From Stropharia rugosoannulata (Eukaryota > Basidiomycota > Agaricomycetes > Agaricales > Strophariaceae): 64,000 nt of DNA. Below are positions 1-12,207 of this stretch, one piece after another (position 1 is the stretch's first letter; every line of letters begins with the position of its first letter). Below the pieces are notes generated by a model. That model saw only the letters and a program-made list of their open reading frames with translations, was not told the DNA's origin and did no database searches. Location: NCBI GenBank assembly GCA_028532985.1, contig JANCIK010000003.1, forward strand, positions 2,242,001 to 2,306,000. The letters are read 5' to 3'. The position numbers and the translations under genes were made by a program.

Positions 1-2
1 CA

Positions 3-446
3 CGTGGTATGCAGAAAGATGGCGACCTTGCTCATGCGCTCTCTTCCCGTCTTAATGAGGCGTACCAAACGTTACTTCGACCGCTGGCGCGTGGAGAATA
101 CATCTTGTCCCAGCATGGATATAGCGTCTCTGAAAGCGACCAAGTGGAGGATGTAGCATTTATGATGGAAATCATGGAGGCACGGGAAACGATTGACGAG
201 GCTACTCCAGAAGACACTGAGCACATACAAGAGCTTCTGGCGCGAAACAAAGGTGTGTGTGGGGTAGTACATCCGGGTTTCAATCTGATCTGATGAGCAT
301 GAGCAGCCAAAATGAAAGAAACGGAGGAGGAAGTGAGACAGGCTGCTGGCAAAAAGGACTGGAAGGAGATGAAGGCGGCGACAATACGTCTGCGATACCT
401 GAGCGGAATAGCGCGGGCGGGAGAAAAGTGGTTAGATAATGTATGA
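3..446 (+). CDS. JAC1: Jac1/HscB mitochondrial J-type co-chaperone, 3' part (5' end outside window)
   Basis: This is the C-terminal part of the HscB/Jac1 co-chaperone, which hands the Fe-S scaffold Isu to the mitochondrial Hsp70. The reading frame enters from the left edge, so the J domain with its HPD motif lies outside. The first visible exon (to about 252) has the stretch LSSRLNEAYQTLLRPLARGEYIL (split view: LNEAYQTLL, PLARGEYIL), typical of the J-domain/C-terminal junction of HscB. It continues with an acidic helix containing MMEIMEARETIDEA, the family's Isu-binding three-helix region. A short intron (about 253-306) is needed to stay in frame. The second exon gives KMKETEEEVRQAAGKKDW and then RLRYLSGIARAGEKWLDNV before the stop at 444-446. 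The RLRYL motif is also conserved in HscB. The exact 3' splice site is ambiguous by three bases. The family call is secure; the gene symbol follows yeast. Confidence 0.85.
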
Positions 447-546
447 TGTCGTTATGCAGAAACATGGAAGTAAAATGTGCCGGGGAATGCCGAGCGGACG
501 AACATTAATTTTTGGAATTCAACTCCTTGTGTAGAAACAAGCGCCT

Positions 547-3500
547 ATGAGATTGGCTCTTCGTCTCCGACATAGGCTTAGCCTCCTCATGCAATCCGAC
601 CCCGCACGGGCCATATCTGATCTCCACCCCCCTGCGAAGCGCCCCTTCTCCCAGCAGGCCGTAGCCACCGCCCGCGCCCCACCGCCAGCAAAGCTTCCCA
701 GGACAAATACCGCCTCCGGTGCCCCCGCGCCCTTCAAATCCCCCCAGATGGCCTCCCAATCGTCCCGCAGGCGTGGACCACGCTCTGCAGAGGCTGGTCC
801 CTCCTCACATTCCTCCCGCAGGTCGCGAGGCGGCGCCAAACAGAAAAAGCCCTCTCAGAAGGACCAACCGCCGAGCAATCTCCTTGATGGACCTTATCGT
901 ACCCGCAAATACATCGAGCAGGCACACAACAAGTCCCCAATTCCTCTCCCAAAATCTGCCATCGACGCACCTCGGAGTCACCTCAACAATTTCTATTCTT
1001 CAGTCACAGGCAACGTGCCAGACTATGTCACTGTGCAGGGTATCGTAATGGATGGCGAGCGTAAGCAACAGACCCACAGGTAAGTTTATTCCGCTTCTAC
1101 GCGTTCTCTTCTGCTTATACTACCCATCCCTAAGGACGACTGTTGAAATTGACATTCAACCCCGCATTGTGGGTGTCGGGGACCATCCAGAGAAGAAGCA
1201 GTCCGTGCACCTCGCCGCCTTGTCAGCGTGTTATCAACTCCAAGAGCTGGGACTGGTAAATATTCTCCTTTCTCTTGATATTTTTACGCGAATTGACTGT
1301 TGCACAGCTTGATAATCCTAAAAAAATCGCTTCTGTTATCAAACCGGCAAAGGAGGAGTCCACGCAGACCATCCTATCTGATGGGTCGGTCATTACTTAC
1401 GAACAAGCGCGAAGTTTCATGGATTACTACTGCCGGCGCTACAAATTCCCGTCTCCAGATATTGATTTTATCAATATATCAGACCGTTGGGAGGCCATAA
1501 TGACAGTCGATGGCCGCCGCATTGGTTTAGGCTCAGGTTCAAACAAGAAGTCGGCACAAACTGCATGCTACTTGGATGTCACCAAATATTTAGAAAGTTG
1601 CGATCCCGACCTCTGGAAGACGTATTTTGAAGCCAGTAAGACAGGGAAAGATCTGGGTCTTGCTCCTCCAGTATATCTGCGGGCTAGTCATCGTATCGAA
1701 GACGATATCAGCGATCTTGTCGACATCATAAAACATTCAGCCCTCTACAAAAATCGTCCGCAGAAAAATGGTGTTCACAACTCCAATACATCAGACGCTG
1801 CTGCTGCTATGTGGAGTCGTTCAATTGGATTTCGACGGACCGCAACGCTCGCCACAAAATCAAAGCAATTGCAAGACCGTAGGAAGGCTTATCTCGAAAA
1901 CCCGCTTCTTGAAAAGATGCGCAAGACTCGGCAATCGCTACCAGTCTATACAAAAGCCAAAGACGTCTTGTCCCACATCTCGGAGAACGACGTTACAATT
2001 TGTATGGCGGCGACTGGATCCGGGAAGACAACGCAGATTCCGCAAATGATACTTGACGAATACATTGACAGGGGCGAGGGTGCTTCTTGCAACATAATCT
2101 GTACACAGCCTCGCAGGCTGGCAGCACTTAGTGTAGCGGACCGCGTCGCAAAGGAAAGAGGAGAGGTTTTAGGCCAGTCAGTCGGGTACCAGGTCCGCTT
2201 CGAATCGAAGCCTGCTGAACCTGATGGGTCTATAACTTTCTGTACCATTGGTGTTTTCTTGAAGCAACTTCAATCAGCCCTTGCAGGTGATAGGCGGGAC
2301 ATGACTTTAGACAAGGTCACTCACATTGTAGTCGATGAGGTGCATGAACGCGACGTCGACACTGATTTGCTCCTGGTCGTACTAAAGCAACTTTTAGCGG
2401 TCAAGAAATCCAGGGGCCAGCAACTTAAGATTGTTCTCATGAGTGCAACAATCGACCCGACGCTATTCCAACAGTATTTTCCAGATAGCAATGGTGTCCC
2501 TGCAAAGACTATCACTGTTCCTGGTCGTTCCTTCCCTGTCACCAAGCACTTCATGGAAGAATTTGTACCACAAGTAATCCCTTCAGCAAGGTGGATATTG
2601 AGGGAAGAGAGCGTGCAAAAATACCTGCTCAAAGAACTCGGACCCGAAAAGACTATGTCTTTCGGTATCCATATGTCGATGGCTGCTGTGCCTCGTAATG
2701 ACGAGGAACTCGAACTTCCCTATCCCCTCATTGCTGCTACTATAGCCCATGTGCTCCAAATATCTGAAGATGGACATGTCCTCGTGTTCTTACCAGGATG
2801 GCAGGAAATTGCTTCTACGCAAAAAGTTCTTTTAAGCCCTCTTGGTCCTCTTGGAATCAACTTCAACTCGGACAAGTATCAGCTTCACATCCTTCACTCT
2901 ACTATACCCCTTGCTGAACAACAAGCTATCTTCGAGCAGCCGCCCCCTGGCGTGCGCCGCATCATATTGGCAACGAATATTGCTGAAACGTCTGTCACTA
3001 TTCCCGATGTGGTGTACGTCATCGATGCAGCCCGTGTTAAAGAGCAGCGATATGATCCTAACAAGCACATGTCCTCTCTCGTTTCTGCGTGGGTTGGGTC
3101 GTCGAATCTTAATCAGCGTGCTGGGCGTGCTGGGCGTCACAGGTCTGGAGAATACTTTGGCATTCTCAGCAAGGCGCATGCGGATAGCTTGCACCCACAC
3201 CAGACCGTTGAGATGAAGCGTGTCGATCTTAGCAACGTCGTCATGCATGTCAAGGCTCTGAATCTTTCTGGTATGACTACCGAAGAGGTGCTTGCCGCAG
3301 CTATTGAACCTCCGGATGCCGAACGGGTGTCTGCTGCTATGAACGACCTACAGATGGTTGGCGCGTTAGATTCGGAGAAGAATTTAACGTCGCTGGGTCG
3401 TGTGCTCCTCCAGCTACCCGTAGACGTACAGATGGGACGTCTGGTGCTCTACGGAAGCTTCTTCAAGTGTCTTGACAATGCTCTTGCTCTTGCTGCTATC

Positions 3501-4657
3501 CTGACGAATCGTGATCCCTTCATGGCTCCTGTACACATGAAATCTGTAGCTCAGGCGAAGAAAGAATCGTGGTCACCTGAAGGGTTCCGTTCCGACGCTC
3601 TGGCAACTTTGCGCGCTTTCAATGCATGGTGGTCTCTGCAATCACGCAGTGATTATCATGCTGCGAACAGGTTCTGCATTGACAATTTTCTGGCCAAACC
3701 TACATTGCTTCTGATCCAAAAGACTAAGGTGCACCTCTTGCAGGCAATGCACCGTGCAGGCATCATAGAAGTCTCGGCTGGGGGTATGTATCCGAGCGAT
3801 TCCAGAGACATGACTGTGCCGCCTGCTCTTAATATGAATGGCAACTCTTTCCCGTTGTTGACTGCTCTCATTGCTATCGCCTGCCAACCCAAATTTGGTG
3901 TCAGAACTGGCCAGAGGATATACCGCACACCTACCGACAAGGTAAACCTTTTATTTATTATTGCATCGGCACGTTTATTGATTATGGATATTTTCAGGTT
4001 TGTATAATACATCCATCAAGCGTCAATCACTCCAAGCAACCCGATGCAAAGCAGCAACAACCTGCGGAACAAAAACAACTCTACGCATACGTCGATAAAC
4101 GCCGAAACGAAACTGCTGGTAGTGGTCCTCCTTCTACGTACCTCATCACAACCACCCGCATAGATCCTTTGTCATATGTGCTCTTTGGTGCGCATAATGT
4201 AGAAGTTGTCGATCGTGGATTAGAATGTGACGATTGGCTTCCCGTCTTCGGCGACATCAACACCTTGGACGACGTGCAGCGGCTAAAGAGATCAATTGAG
4301 GCATGTATGCTCCGCGTCTTCGAGGGTATCATCATGAGCCGCCAGCGTCACGGACAAAATATTCCCGTTCTTCCGCGCGAAGAGGAGTCTGAAAGCGAGT
4401 CCGACTTTGGGGACGAGCTGGAGGACTATCGTTTGTCGAGCGAAGAAATCAAAGATCTTGATATCATGACCTCGGACGTTGTGCGTGTCTTAAACCGGTT
4501 CAGCGATGAACGATTGGCTTCGCAGTCGGCGCAGGTGTCTCGGGCGGGCACGCCAGTCTTAAGGAGTCGCCTGGACGGGTTTGGATCTGGGTATTCTACA
4601 CCCGCCAGCTTCCTTTCCAGGCCGGGAACACCCAGCAGGCTCTCTCGTAGACTGTAA
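547..4657 (+). CDS. DExH-box RNA helicase with two dsRBD-like domains (DHX30/DHX36-like)
   Basis: Predicted exons are 547-1079, 1135-1255, 1308-3941 and 3998-4657; they join in frame to 1,315 residues. The N-terminus is Arg-rich and lacks acidic residues for about 18 positions, which could be a mitochondrial presequence. A Ser/Pro/Arg-rich linker follows. Two dsRBD-like segments come next: the first ends GVGDHPEKKQSVHLAAL, the second contains GSGSNKKSAQTACYLDV. The helicase core has motif I GSGKTTQIPQ, Ia TQPRRLAALSVADR, II DEVHERDVDTDLLL, III MSATIDP, V ATNIAETSVTIPDV and VI QRAGRAGR. An HA2 region and an OB-fold domain follow. The C-terminal tail is acidic (EEESESESDFGDE) and then Ser/Arg-rich. 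The DEVHERDVDTD form of motif II together with dsRBDs resembles DHX30/DHX36/DHX9-group helicases, which unwind RNA using ATP. Substrate and location cannot be read from sequence. Start 547 is the first in-frame ATG; a later start is possible. Confidence 0.85.
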
Positions 4658-5191
4658 TTTTTGGTAATATAGATTGCATTGATATACTTAGATACGGAGA
4701 CTTGCAGGGGGCAAGGATACGACGCCGGTTAATGGTGACCAGGAGTTCAGATTAGATGTAGTAATGTGTTACTTATATTAATATTTTCTATTACCCACTT
4801 CTATATATAATACATACACCTCATATCCTAGCTCCAATCCTATCTGAAGATTGCTCAGACTAGAAATACCGCAAAATTGAGCAAGAGTTGAGCTCATGAG
4901 CTCAAATTTGGCTCAAATCGATTTGAGCTCGGATATGAGAAGCGCCCGTATTACGTAAGTTGAAATAAAGCACGTGATGTTTAGCCTGAACATGATCTGA
5001 TTTCAGGGGCGGTGTAAAGCTAAAGCTGACAAGCCAATTAATTCGAACTTCAGTTTCAGCTGAGCCTGTGCCGCATCGGACTGTGACATACCTATTACCT
5101 ACTTTGCAGGGCGGCATCATCATCTACTACTTTATCTTTACCTCGAACAACATACAGCTTTTTACTGTTCTAATCTACTAATATTGCCAAC
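4658..5191. other. Intergenic region with palindromic repeats
   Basis: This 534 bp stretch lies between the helicase stop and the AP-2 alpha start. No convincing ORF is present. It is AT-rich at 4760-4830, consistent with the helicase 3' UTR and terminator. The 4890-4930 part holds nested inverted repeats, listed separately. The last 150 bp are the probable AP-2 alpha promoter and 5' UTR. Confidence 0.6.
4890..4930. repeat. Nested palindromes GAGCTCATGAGCTC and a GAGCTCAAAT inverted repeat
   Basis: Bases 4890-4903 form a perfect 14-bp palindrome (GAGCTCATGAGCTC). Bases 4898-4907 (GAGCTCAAAT) are the exact reverse complement of 4921-4930, leaving a 13-base loop. The motif GCTCAAAT also recurs at 4911-4918. 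The repeat sits about 260 bp upstream of the AP-2 alpha start. It could be a transcription factor site cluster or a terminator hairpin; neither is shown. Confidence 0.6.
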
Positions 5192-8100
5192 ATGGCGACC
5201 AATATGCGAGGGCTGACCCAGGTGGGTAAATGTTGTCCTGTTCTGCAAAGCTAGAGTAGCTCACTTCTCTCTGTTAAGTTCATCGCCGACATTCGTGGCG
5301 CGCGAGTGAAGGAACTGGAAGAAAAACGGATAAACAAGGAAATGGCTAATATCCGCAAGAAATTCAAAGGTGCGCGAAACTGCCAAGAAGCATCATCGAC
5401 TACCAAATTGACGCGCCTGTTATCAAGACGGGAATTTGGATGGATATCAGAAGAAAAAGTGCGTCGAGCTGGTTATACAACGTCTTCATTGTTGTCTGAC
5501 AGACCTACAGATATGTGGCCAAAATTATATTCACGTACATCTTGGGGTACAAGGTCGATGTCGGGCACATGGAAGCTATCAACCTTATTTCGAGTAGCAA
5601 GTATAGCGAAAAGCAGATTGTGAGTGTGCGTTTGGGTCATTTTGGCTTGTGTGTCCAACCCTTTATACAGGGATATCTAGCTGTGACATTGCTCATCAAC
5701 GAAAACTCGGATTTCTTGCGCCTGGTAGTAAATTCAATTCGGAAGGATCTTGATTCAAACAATGAAGTCGATAACTGCCTTGCTTTACATGCTATCGCGA
5801 ATGTTGGAGGGAGCGAAATGGCAGAAGCTCTCGTTGAAGATGTTCATCGACTATTGATCTCGCCGTAAGTTCACTTGCATTAATACTATTTATTGACTGA
5901 ATCTTGCTCCAGGACGTCACAAAGTTTCGTCAAGAAGAAGGCAGCACTGACGTTGCTGCGTCTGTATCGTAAACACCCAGCCGTTATACCTGCAGCAGAA
6001 TGGGCGCTCCGCATAGTTTCTATAATGGACGATCAAGATCTGGTGATTAATGCATACTCTGTCATGACTGTTATCTCAGTCGACTGAACGACATTAGGGA
6101 GTTGTAATATGTGTGACCAGTCTGGTTATGGCTTTGGCGCAAGACCACCTGCCGGAATTCGCTGTCTGCTACATGAAAGCTGTGGATAGGCTTCAGAGGG
6201 TATGTTGAAATCAATATTTCAATGCAGTAACTCTTGCTCACACACAGTGCAGCTTGTTATCGAACATGAGTATTCGGCCACATACGCTTACTACAAAGTA
6301 CCGTCTCCTTGGCTCCAAGTCAAGCTGTTACGGTTGCTACAGTACTATCCCCCACCTGGTAAGTTTTATTATTGTAAAAGTGACAGAACCTATTAACCGT
6401 CCTTATAGAGGATCCTGCAATAAATGCCGTGTTGCATCAGGTGCTGCAGACCATCATGAACAACTCTGCAGAGCCAACACGAAATGTTCAACATAACAAT
6501 GCTCAACATGCAGTTCTTTTTGAAGCTATCTCTCTTGCTATCCATATAGATACGAACTCTCCTTTGGTTGGAACTGCGGCTGTCCTCTTGGCTCGGTTTA
6601 TCTCATCTAAAGAAACCAATGTCAGATATCTTGGTCTTGATACCATGGCTCACCTTGCTGCCCGAGCCGATTCCCTGGACTCAATAAAAAAGCATCAGAA
6701 TACAATTATCCTTTCACTTCGCGACAAAGATATTTCAGTTCGAAGGCGGGCACTAGATCTTCTGTACAGTATGTGCGATGTCGACAACTCGGAACTAATT
6801 GTTGGAGAGCTCTTGCGCTATCTTCGTGTGGCAGACTACGCACTGAGAGAAGAAATGGTGTTGAAGATTGCAATATTGACAGAAAAATACGCCAACTCTT
6901 ACAAGTGGTACGTCGACATGATTCTACAACTCATCAGCACCGCTGGAGAACATGTTGGGGATGAAGTTTGGTACCGCGTCGTTCAAATAGTGACGAACAC
7001 TGAGGATCTACAAGAGTACGCTGCCAAGGCTGTGTTTGAGCACTTGAAAGCCCCATCGACCCACGAAAGTTTAGTTAAAGTTGGGGGTAAGACCACACCC
7101 TATTATTTTATTTATTCCGTCACTGAAGTATAATCAACTTTCAAAGGTTACATTCTGGGCGAATATGGTCACCTTATTGCTAATGAGGACGGATACAGTC
7201 CTTTGGAACAATTCCAGGTACTGCACTCCAAATCACAGTTTTGCGTTGCATCTACTCGGGCACTCCTCCTATCGACATATATAAAATGGGTAAATGTATT
7301 CCCTGAAATTAAGCCTCAGCTACTGAATATCTTCGAACGATACCGTCATGTACTCGATTCTGAACTCCAACAACGCGCTTGCGAGTTCTTTGTTTTGGCT
7401 TCACGACCGGATGATGATGAATTTCTTCAAAATATATGCGAAGAAATGCCTCCTTTCCCGCCCCGCGCCAGTGCGCTGTTGGGGAGCCTCAATCGGAAGC
7501 ACGGTGATACTGGGGATAAGCGAACGTGGGTACACGGTGGCAAAGAGGCTAATCTGGATCGGGAGGTCACTGTCAAACGCAAGCCTGATGGTACGCCGGG
7601 CGATGCCAATACGAATACTCAGAGTACTGGAAATCAAGATATTATGAGCTCACTGGCTGGTCTGAACCTTTCATCGCCTTCACCAAATACATCTTCCACC
7701 GTACCCTTGCTCGATAGTGTTGATAAGGGTCCACGTCTTACGTCGGGTCCAAATGTGGAACGGTGGTTCGACAAACTCACTTACTCAACGGAGGGGGTTC
7801 TCTATGAAGACGTGCAAGTCCAAGTTGGCATCAAATCTCGTTATCAAGGTCATATAGGGCAACTAGCTGTATACATTGGAAATAAAGTTGATGCACCTCT
7901 CACATCATTCACGGCCACTGTATATGTCGATGATCCTGAGGCATTATCCGTTTCATTTGCAAAAATTCCACCAACTACTGTTGCCCAGCGCAGCCAAACA
8001 CAACAGTTGTTACACGTGGAATGCAAGAAGTTGTTCACCAAACCTCCAATTCTTACAGTTTCTTTCTTGGCTGGATCTCATCAAACAATCTCAATGCGCC

Positions 8101-8550
8101 TTCCCATCGTCCTTACTAAATTCTTTGAACACGTCAAACTGAGTCAGGCCGACTTTTTCGAACGATGGAAATTGATTGGCGGAGAAAGAGAAGCACAAGC
8201 AGTATTTCCTATTAGTCTTACTGCCGCTGGCCACCTTGACTTGACGAAGAACCGCTTGGTGATATCTGGGCATCGACTAAACGTACTGGAAGATATAGAT
8301 CCTAATCCAAACAACCTTGTTGCTGCAGGAGTACTACATATGTCTGTTGATGGGAAAGTTGGGTGCCTTTTACGGTTAGAACCCAATCGCGAAGCAAAGG
8401 TAAGGGTTCATGTTACTCATTATTACTTTCAAATGCTAACTAGTTTGCAAGTTGTGCCGTCTAACTGTGCGGAGCACTTCGGGAGACGTAGCTACAGAAG
8501 TACAGAAATTAGTACAGAAACCATTGATGGCTAGTTCACAAGCATCGTGA
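5192..8550 (+). CDS. APL3: AP-2 complex subunit alpha (alpha-adaptin)
   Basis: Alpha-adaptin is the large subunit of the AP-2 clathrin adaptor, which recognises PI(4,5)P2 and cargo at the plasma membrane. Eleven predicted exons join in frame: 5192-5221, 5279-5369, 5428-5458, 5511-5619, 5671-5864, 5913-6042, 6098-6199, 6253-6358, 6409-7086, 7147-8399 and 8452-8550. They give about 940 residues, the usual family size. The N-terminus reads MATNMRGLTQ then FIADIRGARVKELEEKRINK, the classic alpha-adaptin start. The armadillo-like trunk includes GYKVDVGHMEAINLISS, LALHAIANVGGSEMAEAL, WLQVKLLRLLQYYPPP and TRALLLSTYIKWVNVFPE. A Ser/Thr-rich hinge (about residues 600-690) leads to the C-terminal appendage, which ends with LCRLTVRSTSGDV. 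The gene is convergent with the Ras GAP gene, with 88 bp between stop codons. The family assignment is very secure. Confidence 0.95.
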
Positions 8551-8638
8551 ATAAATTATGGTTAGGGAATCAATATATATTGCAATCCAGAATGACCTAT
8601 ATGAGTATAAATAAAGCGAGATAAGGCGAATTCGATCA

Positions 8639-11600
8639 TCAACGCCTTAGTATATTTCTAAGCAAACCTTTCTTCCGTTTCGTGGGATCATCTCCAGATT
8701 CGAGCAGTTGTGCTTCTACCAAATGTAAGGATCGGATAGGTATTGATGCATCATGGTGCGCGCGGGGAGAAAAAGAGTCGATGGAGGGTGATTTGTGGTG
8801 AATATGACGTCCTTCCCTAGGCTGATTTTCATCTTGACCAGCAAAAATTCCTTGGGTAGCCAGCTTCTCTTTCCCAGGAAGTAACTGCTGGTGGCTCCAA
8901 TTTGTCGCTGTCGGCGATGGAGCAGTCGCAGGCCTTAGAGATCTTTTGCGGTGATGGGAAGGGGGGGCTGATATCACGCTGCCTGTGACTTCAGGAATCG
9001 GTGAACGAGGTAACTGTTTGTCAAGCGGTTCAGATACCACTGAGCCGGATACTTTCGCGCCTTGCATAGATTTTCGCCTTCCACTTTCTGAAGCCAGCTT
9101 TGACGCCAGTTGACGGACCCGACAGAGGGCTTCCTCTTCTACTTCAAAACATCTGGAACAAAATTCATCGACGGCCAGGTCTGTGTCGTCGCTAGTTCTG
9201 GAAGGTGAGCTCAAGTCACGGTAATTCCGGATGACGGCGGACGTTATGGAGGCCAAATGTCGAGGAACATCGACAAGATGAGGGAGATTCAGAACAGCTT
9301 CACGGTCAAGAGGTGTCATAGTTTTCTTCCGTTGACGGAGAGAGTTAGCGATAGTCAAGCGTTCGTGGCGATCCATTTCTTCCGAACGGACCGTGGGCGG
9401 AGGCATTTCGTCTGCTGGTGTTGATACAACATGTATGTAGTCAATCATTGCTGGGAGGCTTTCCTTGAGAAAACCTTGAGCGCAAGCCATAAATGACTCT
9501 TTCGGTGTATTCTGTCATTGATTCGCATAATTCCTTTTTTAAAAGTGTCTGGAGGTAAAGGTAACGACTCACCGTATTCAAGTTCGCTAAGCTCTGAATG
9601 ACCTTGGCAATGAGGGTTAAACTTCTCTGCACAGCGGCTCCGGGAAGGCCTACCAGTTGTGTTGAGAAAATTTCATTGCTCGATCAAGTCAAATTTCGCA
9701 CCTGGACATAGACCGAATAGATGGGGATGTAATATCGCCGGTACAATGAATCTCAGGAAACAGAAGGCAGATACGCTCTGCAAGGGCAGATAACCTTGAT
9801 TGTCAATCGATACAGGGTCAGGTCGATACCGCTGCTCAACAAGTTTCCGGATCGTGTTAAAAAGCATGCGCATCTCGCTACGAGAATGAATGAACGACAA
9901 TGGAGAAATGTATCGAAAAGAGGTACCTTGGACATTCACCTCGCACTGAATGAATCTGATTCCAAAACTCTTGACACCAATAAAGGAGAAGCTCGACCCC
10001 ACGCTCGAGGTATTTGGAACCTTTATTAACTCTTAGAGGGTCAACTTCTATTGCGACCTTCTCTGCACAAAGCCTCCGAAGGACACCACCAATGCTAGCA
10101 TCCAAGAATGATCGACCATACCAAGTCATACATAGTTCTATTGTTTTTGTCAGAGTGGTATTTCCGCGAAATAATGTGTGGTGCGCCGCTGTATGTGTAA
10201 TCGTTAGCGTGAGCTAACTATAGTTAAAGTGGTCTTGACTTAGTGCGGATTTCTCGACTTCCTTAGAAGCGTATTCCTGGATTTGTTTAATTACAACATT
10301 GGTAGCCACAGCGACTGCCATTAATTGCGGGGAGATATTTTTCAGTTTAAGGCGGTTTTCCAGGTCGGCCATCCACTCCATATAGCTTCTGGAATTACAA
10401 GTCTGCAGAATGTGAGAACGGCAGTTCAGCAACACAGGAGCAGTATACCAACCTGCATAAGTTTAGCGTAAGATGAATAGGGCAGTATGATTTCCCTTCA
10501 AAGCCATTGAACAGATATGGAATTTGGAGATCTGAAGTACTTACTCATCAACTTGGATCTTCAACCGCAGTTCACCAAGCTGTATTTCACTTTCAGTTGG
10601 CCCGGGTTGGACCACTGGGAACCAACCTTCAACGATATCCCCTCTTCGGAAGTTCGCCAACGAGATACGTGTCGTTCCAATGCAAGCGGGTTTGGACAAT
10701 TTTTTCTCCTTCCACACGACAATATCCAAGTTCTCGAAAGGGGGTAGTCCAGGGAATGTGAAGTTCTCGTGCCAATCTGGGGCGCCAAGGCCTCTCTTCA
10801 CTGTCGTTCGGCTACATAAGATCTCGTTTAGATGGATTTCACATGAGATGTCCACGTCGGGGCCTTCGTTATCTTGGTTAGAGTCAATATTTATCGTTCC
10901 AGCGTCAGGGCGTGTAAGACCGATATTCCGCCCCTGGATTACCGTCAACTCTAGTTGCCTCCACATACGGTAAGAGCCACCGTCCACGGGGAAAAACCAT
11001 CTACCATAAATCTCAGGAATTGCATACGACTGTAGAAGCGCTTTCCAGGCTGAGCATGTTTCGGTGTTAGTAAATTGGATATACAGCGGTTCTGCGACAG
11101 TCGAGGAAGTCCATCGTTGGCCTCTGGAAGCTTATAAGTAATCTGAGCACTCCGTATGACATAGGATACGCACGCTATACAGAAAATACCCAAGCAGTCC
11201 TTCCGGTAGAATAGAGAAGTATCGGATTGCCTTATATCTGTTTGATTAAGCAAGTGGATATAAACCGTTTGGTACAGTATGCTTTCCTATTGCGCACATG
11301 TGAGTTGCACTCTCCTGCGTAAATGTTTATGGTTCGTACATCGACGTAGACGTTAAGGAGGCAGCGATCTCCTTCCTCTAGTAACCTGCACGTAGCTGAT
11401 CTCCAGTGCCCAGCGGCGTTCAAATTCTTCGACAATCCACTGGTATTGAGCTTCTCTTTAACAATGTCAGCGACGATGTCGGCGTGCAGATACGGAATGT
11501 TGGTTTAAGAACAGACCTTTCGACTTCGGTTCTTCGTATGTCGACGGCCCACGCTTCTCCGCTTTTCTGCGCTCAGTGAGGGGCTGATCGGATTATCAGC

Positions 11601-11742
11601 AACTCATAAGAACATCGGAAGGATGTCATACCTTTCTTAAAGTTGTTCCTGCAGCATTTGAAATGTATAACTCGACAGAAACAAGAAACTCTCGCGCCGT
11701 GTCTGTTGAATTTGTTGGATTGGGATCCCAGAGGTTGGACAT
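8639..11742 (-). CDS. Ras-family GTPase-activating protein with PH-like, C2 and RasGAP domains (BUD2-like)
   Basis: This protein should speed GTP hydrolysis on a Ras-family GTPase; in yeast BUD2 acts on Rsr1 in polarity. The first exon (11742-11632) begins MSNLWDPNPTNSTDTAREF. A basic exon (11583-11517) follows, and the third starts at 11455. A PH-like region ends in PEIYGRWFFPVDGGSYRMW (exons about 11450-10950). A C2 domain follows (LELTVIQGRNIGL to about 10541). The RasGAP domain has the arginine-finger motif LFRGNTTLTKTIELC (near 10140) and FLRFIVPAILHPHLFGL (near 9740), both hallmarks of active RasGAPs. The tail, 9490-8639, is Ser/Pro-rich and ends basic (KKGLLRNILRR). At least nine introns are needed. 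The order PH-like, C2, GAP and the phrase ELLLYWCQEFWNQI fit the BUD2/CLA2 group better than IRA or Gap1. The middle exons were not all fixed to the base. Confidence 0.8.
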
Positions 11743-12207
11743 AAGTCACAGTTAGGTCAAAGAATTTCTGATTTCGTAAAAGGGAAAATGGATTTTAAAC
11801 GGGCCAAAATGTATGAAGGTTTGGGCACATTTGATTAGTAAGAGTTGGGCGCTCAGACTAAGCACGCGTTGCCAGGCATTGCCTGAGAAAAGGGAACATG
11901 GCTGAATGGGGAACGTTGCATGTGTTTAGCATATATTAGCACCCTGTTGCCAATGCTGGTTACCCTCAGCCACCTCCATATTCAACAAATTTTAATTCCA
12001 AAGCAATCCACCATTTAGAACCGCCTACATATATGCTGCATAGTCAAGCCTACATATATTTTGTGTATATACTCCCATCCAATTGCTTGAATGGTACATT
12101 ATGCAGAACGAATCAATATGCATTCTATTATTAGTGCCAATAGTAAGGTTGAAGGTATATAGGCGCATGTAACTCGTAATTATTATTCGATCCAGGTGTA
12201 AAAAGCC
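11743..12207. other. Intergenic region, no gene seen
   Basis: This 465 bp lies between the Ras GAP start and the elongase stop, both minus-strand genes. I see no supported ORF. It is AT-rich with several ATATAT runs (12030-12070). It probably contains the Ras GAP promoter and the elongase 3' UTR. Confidence 0.5.
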
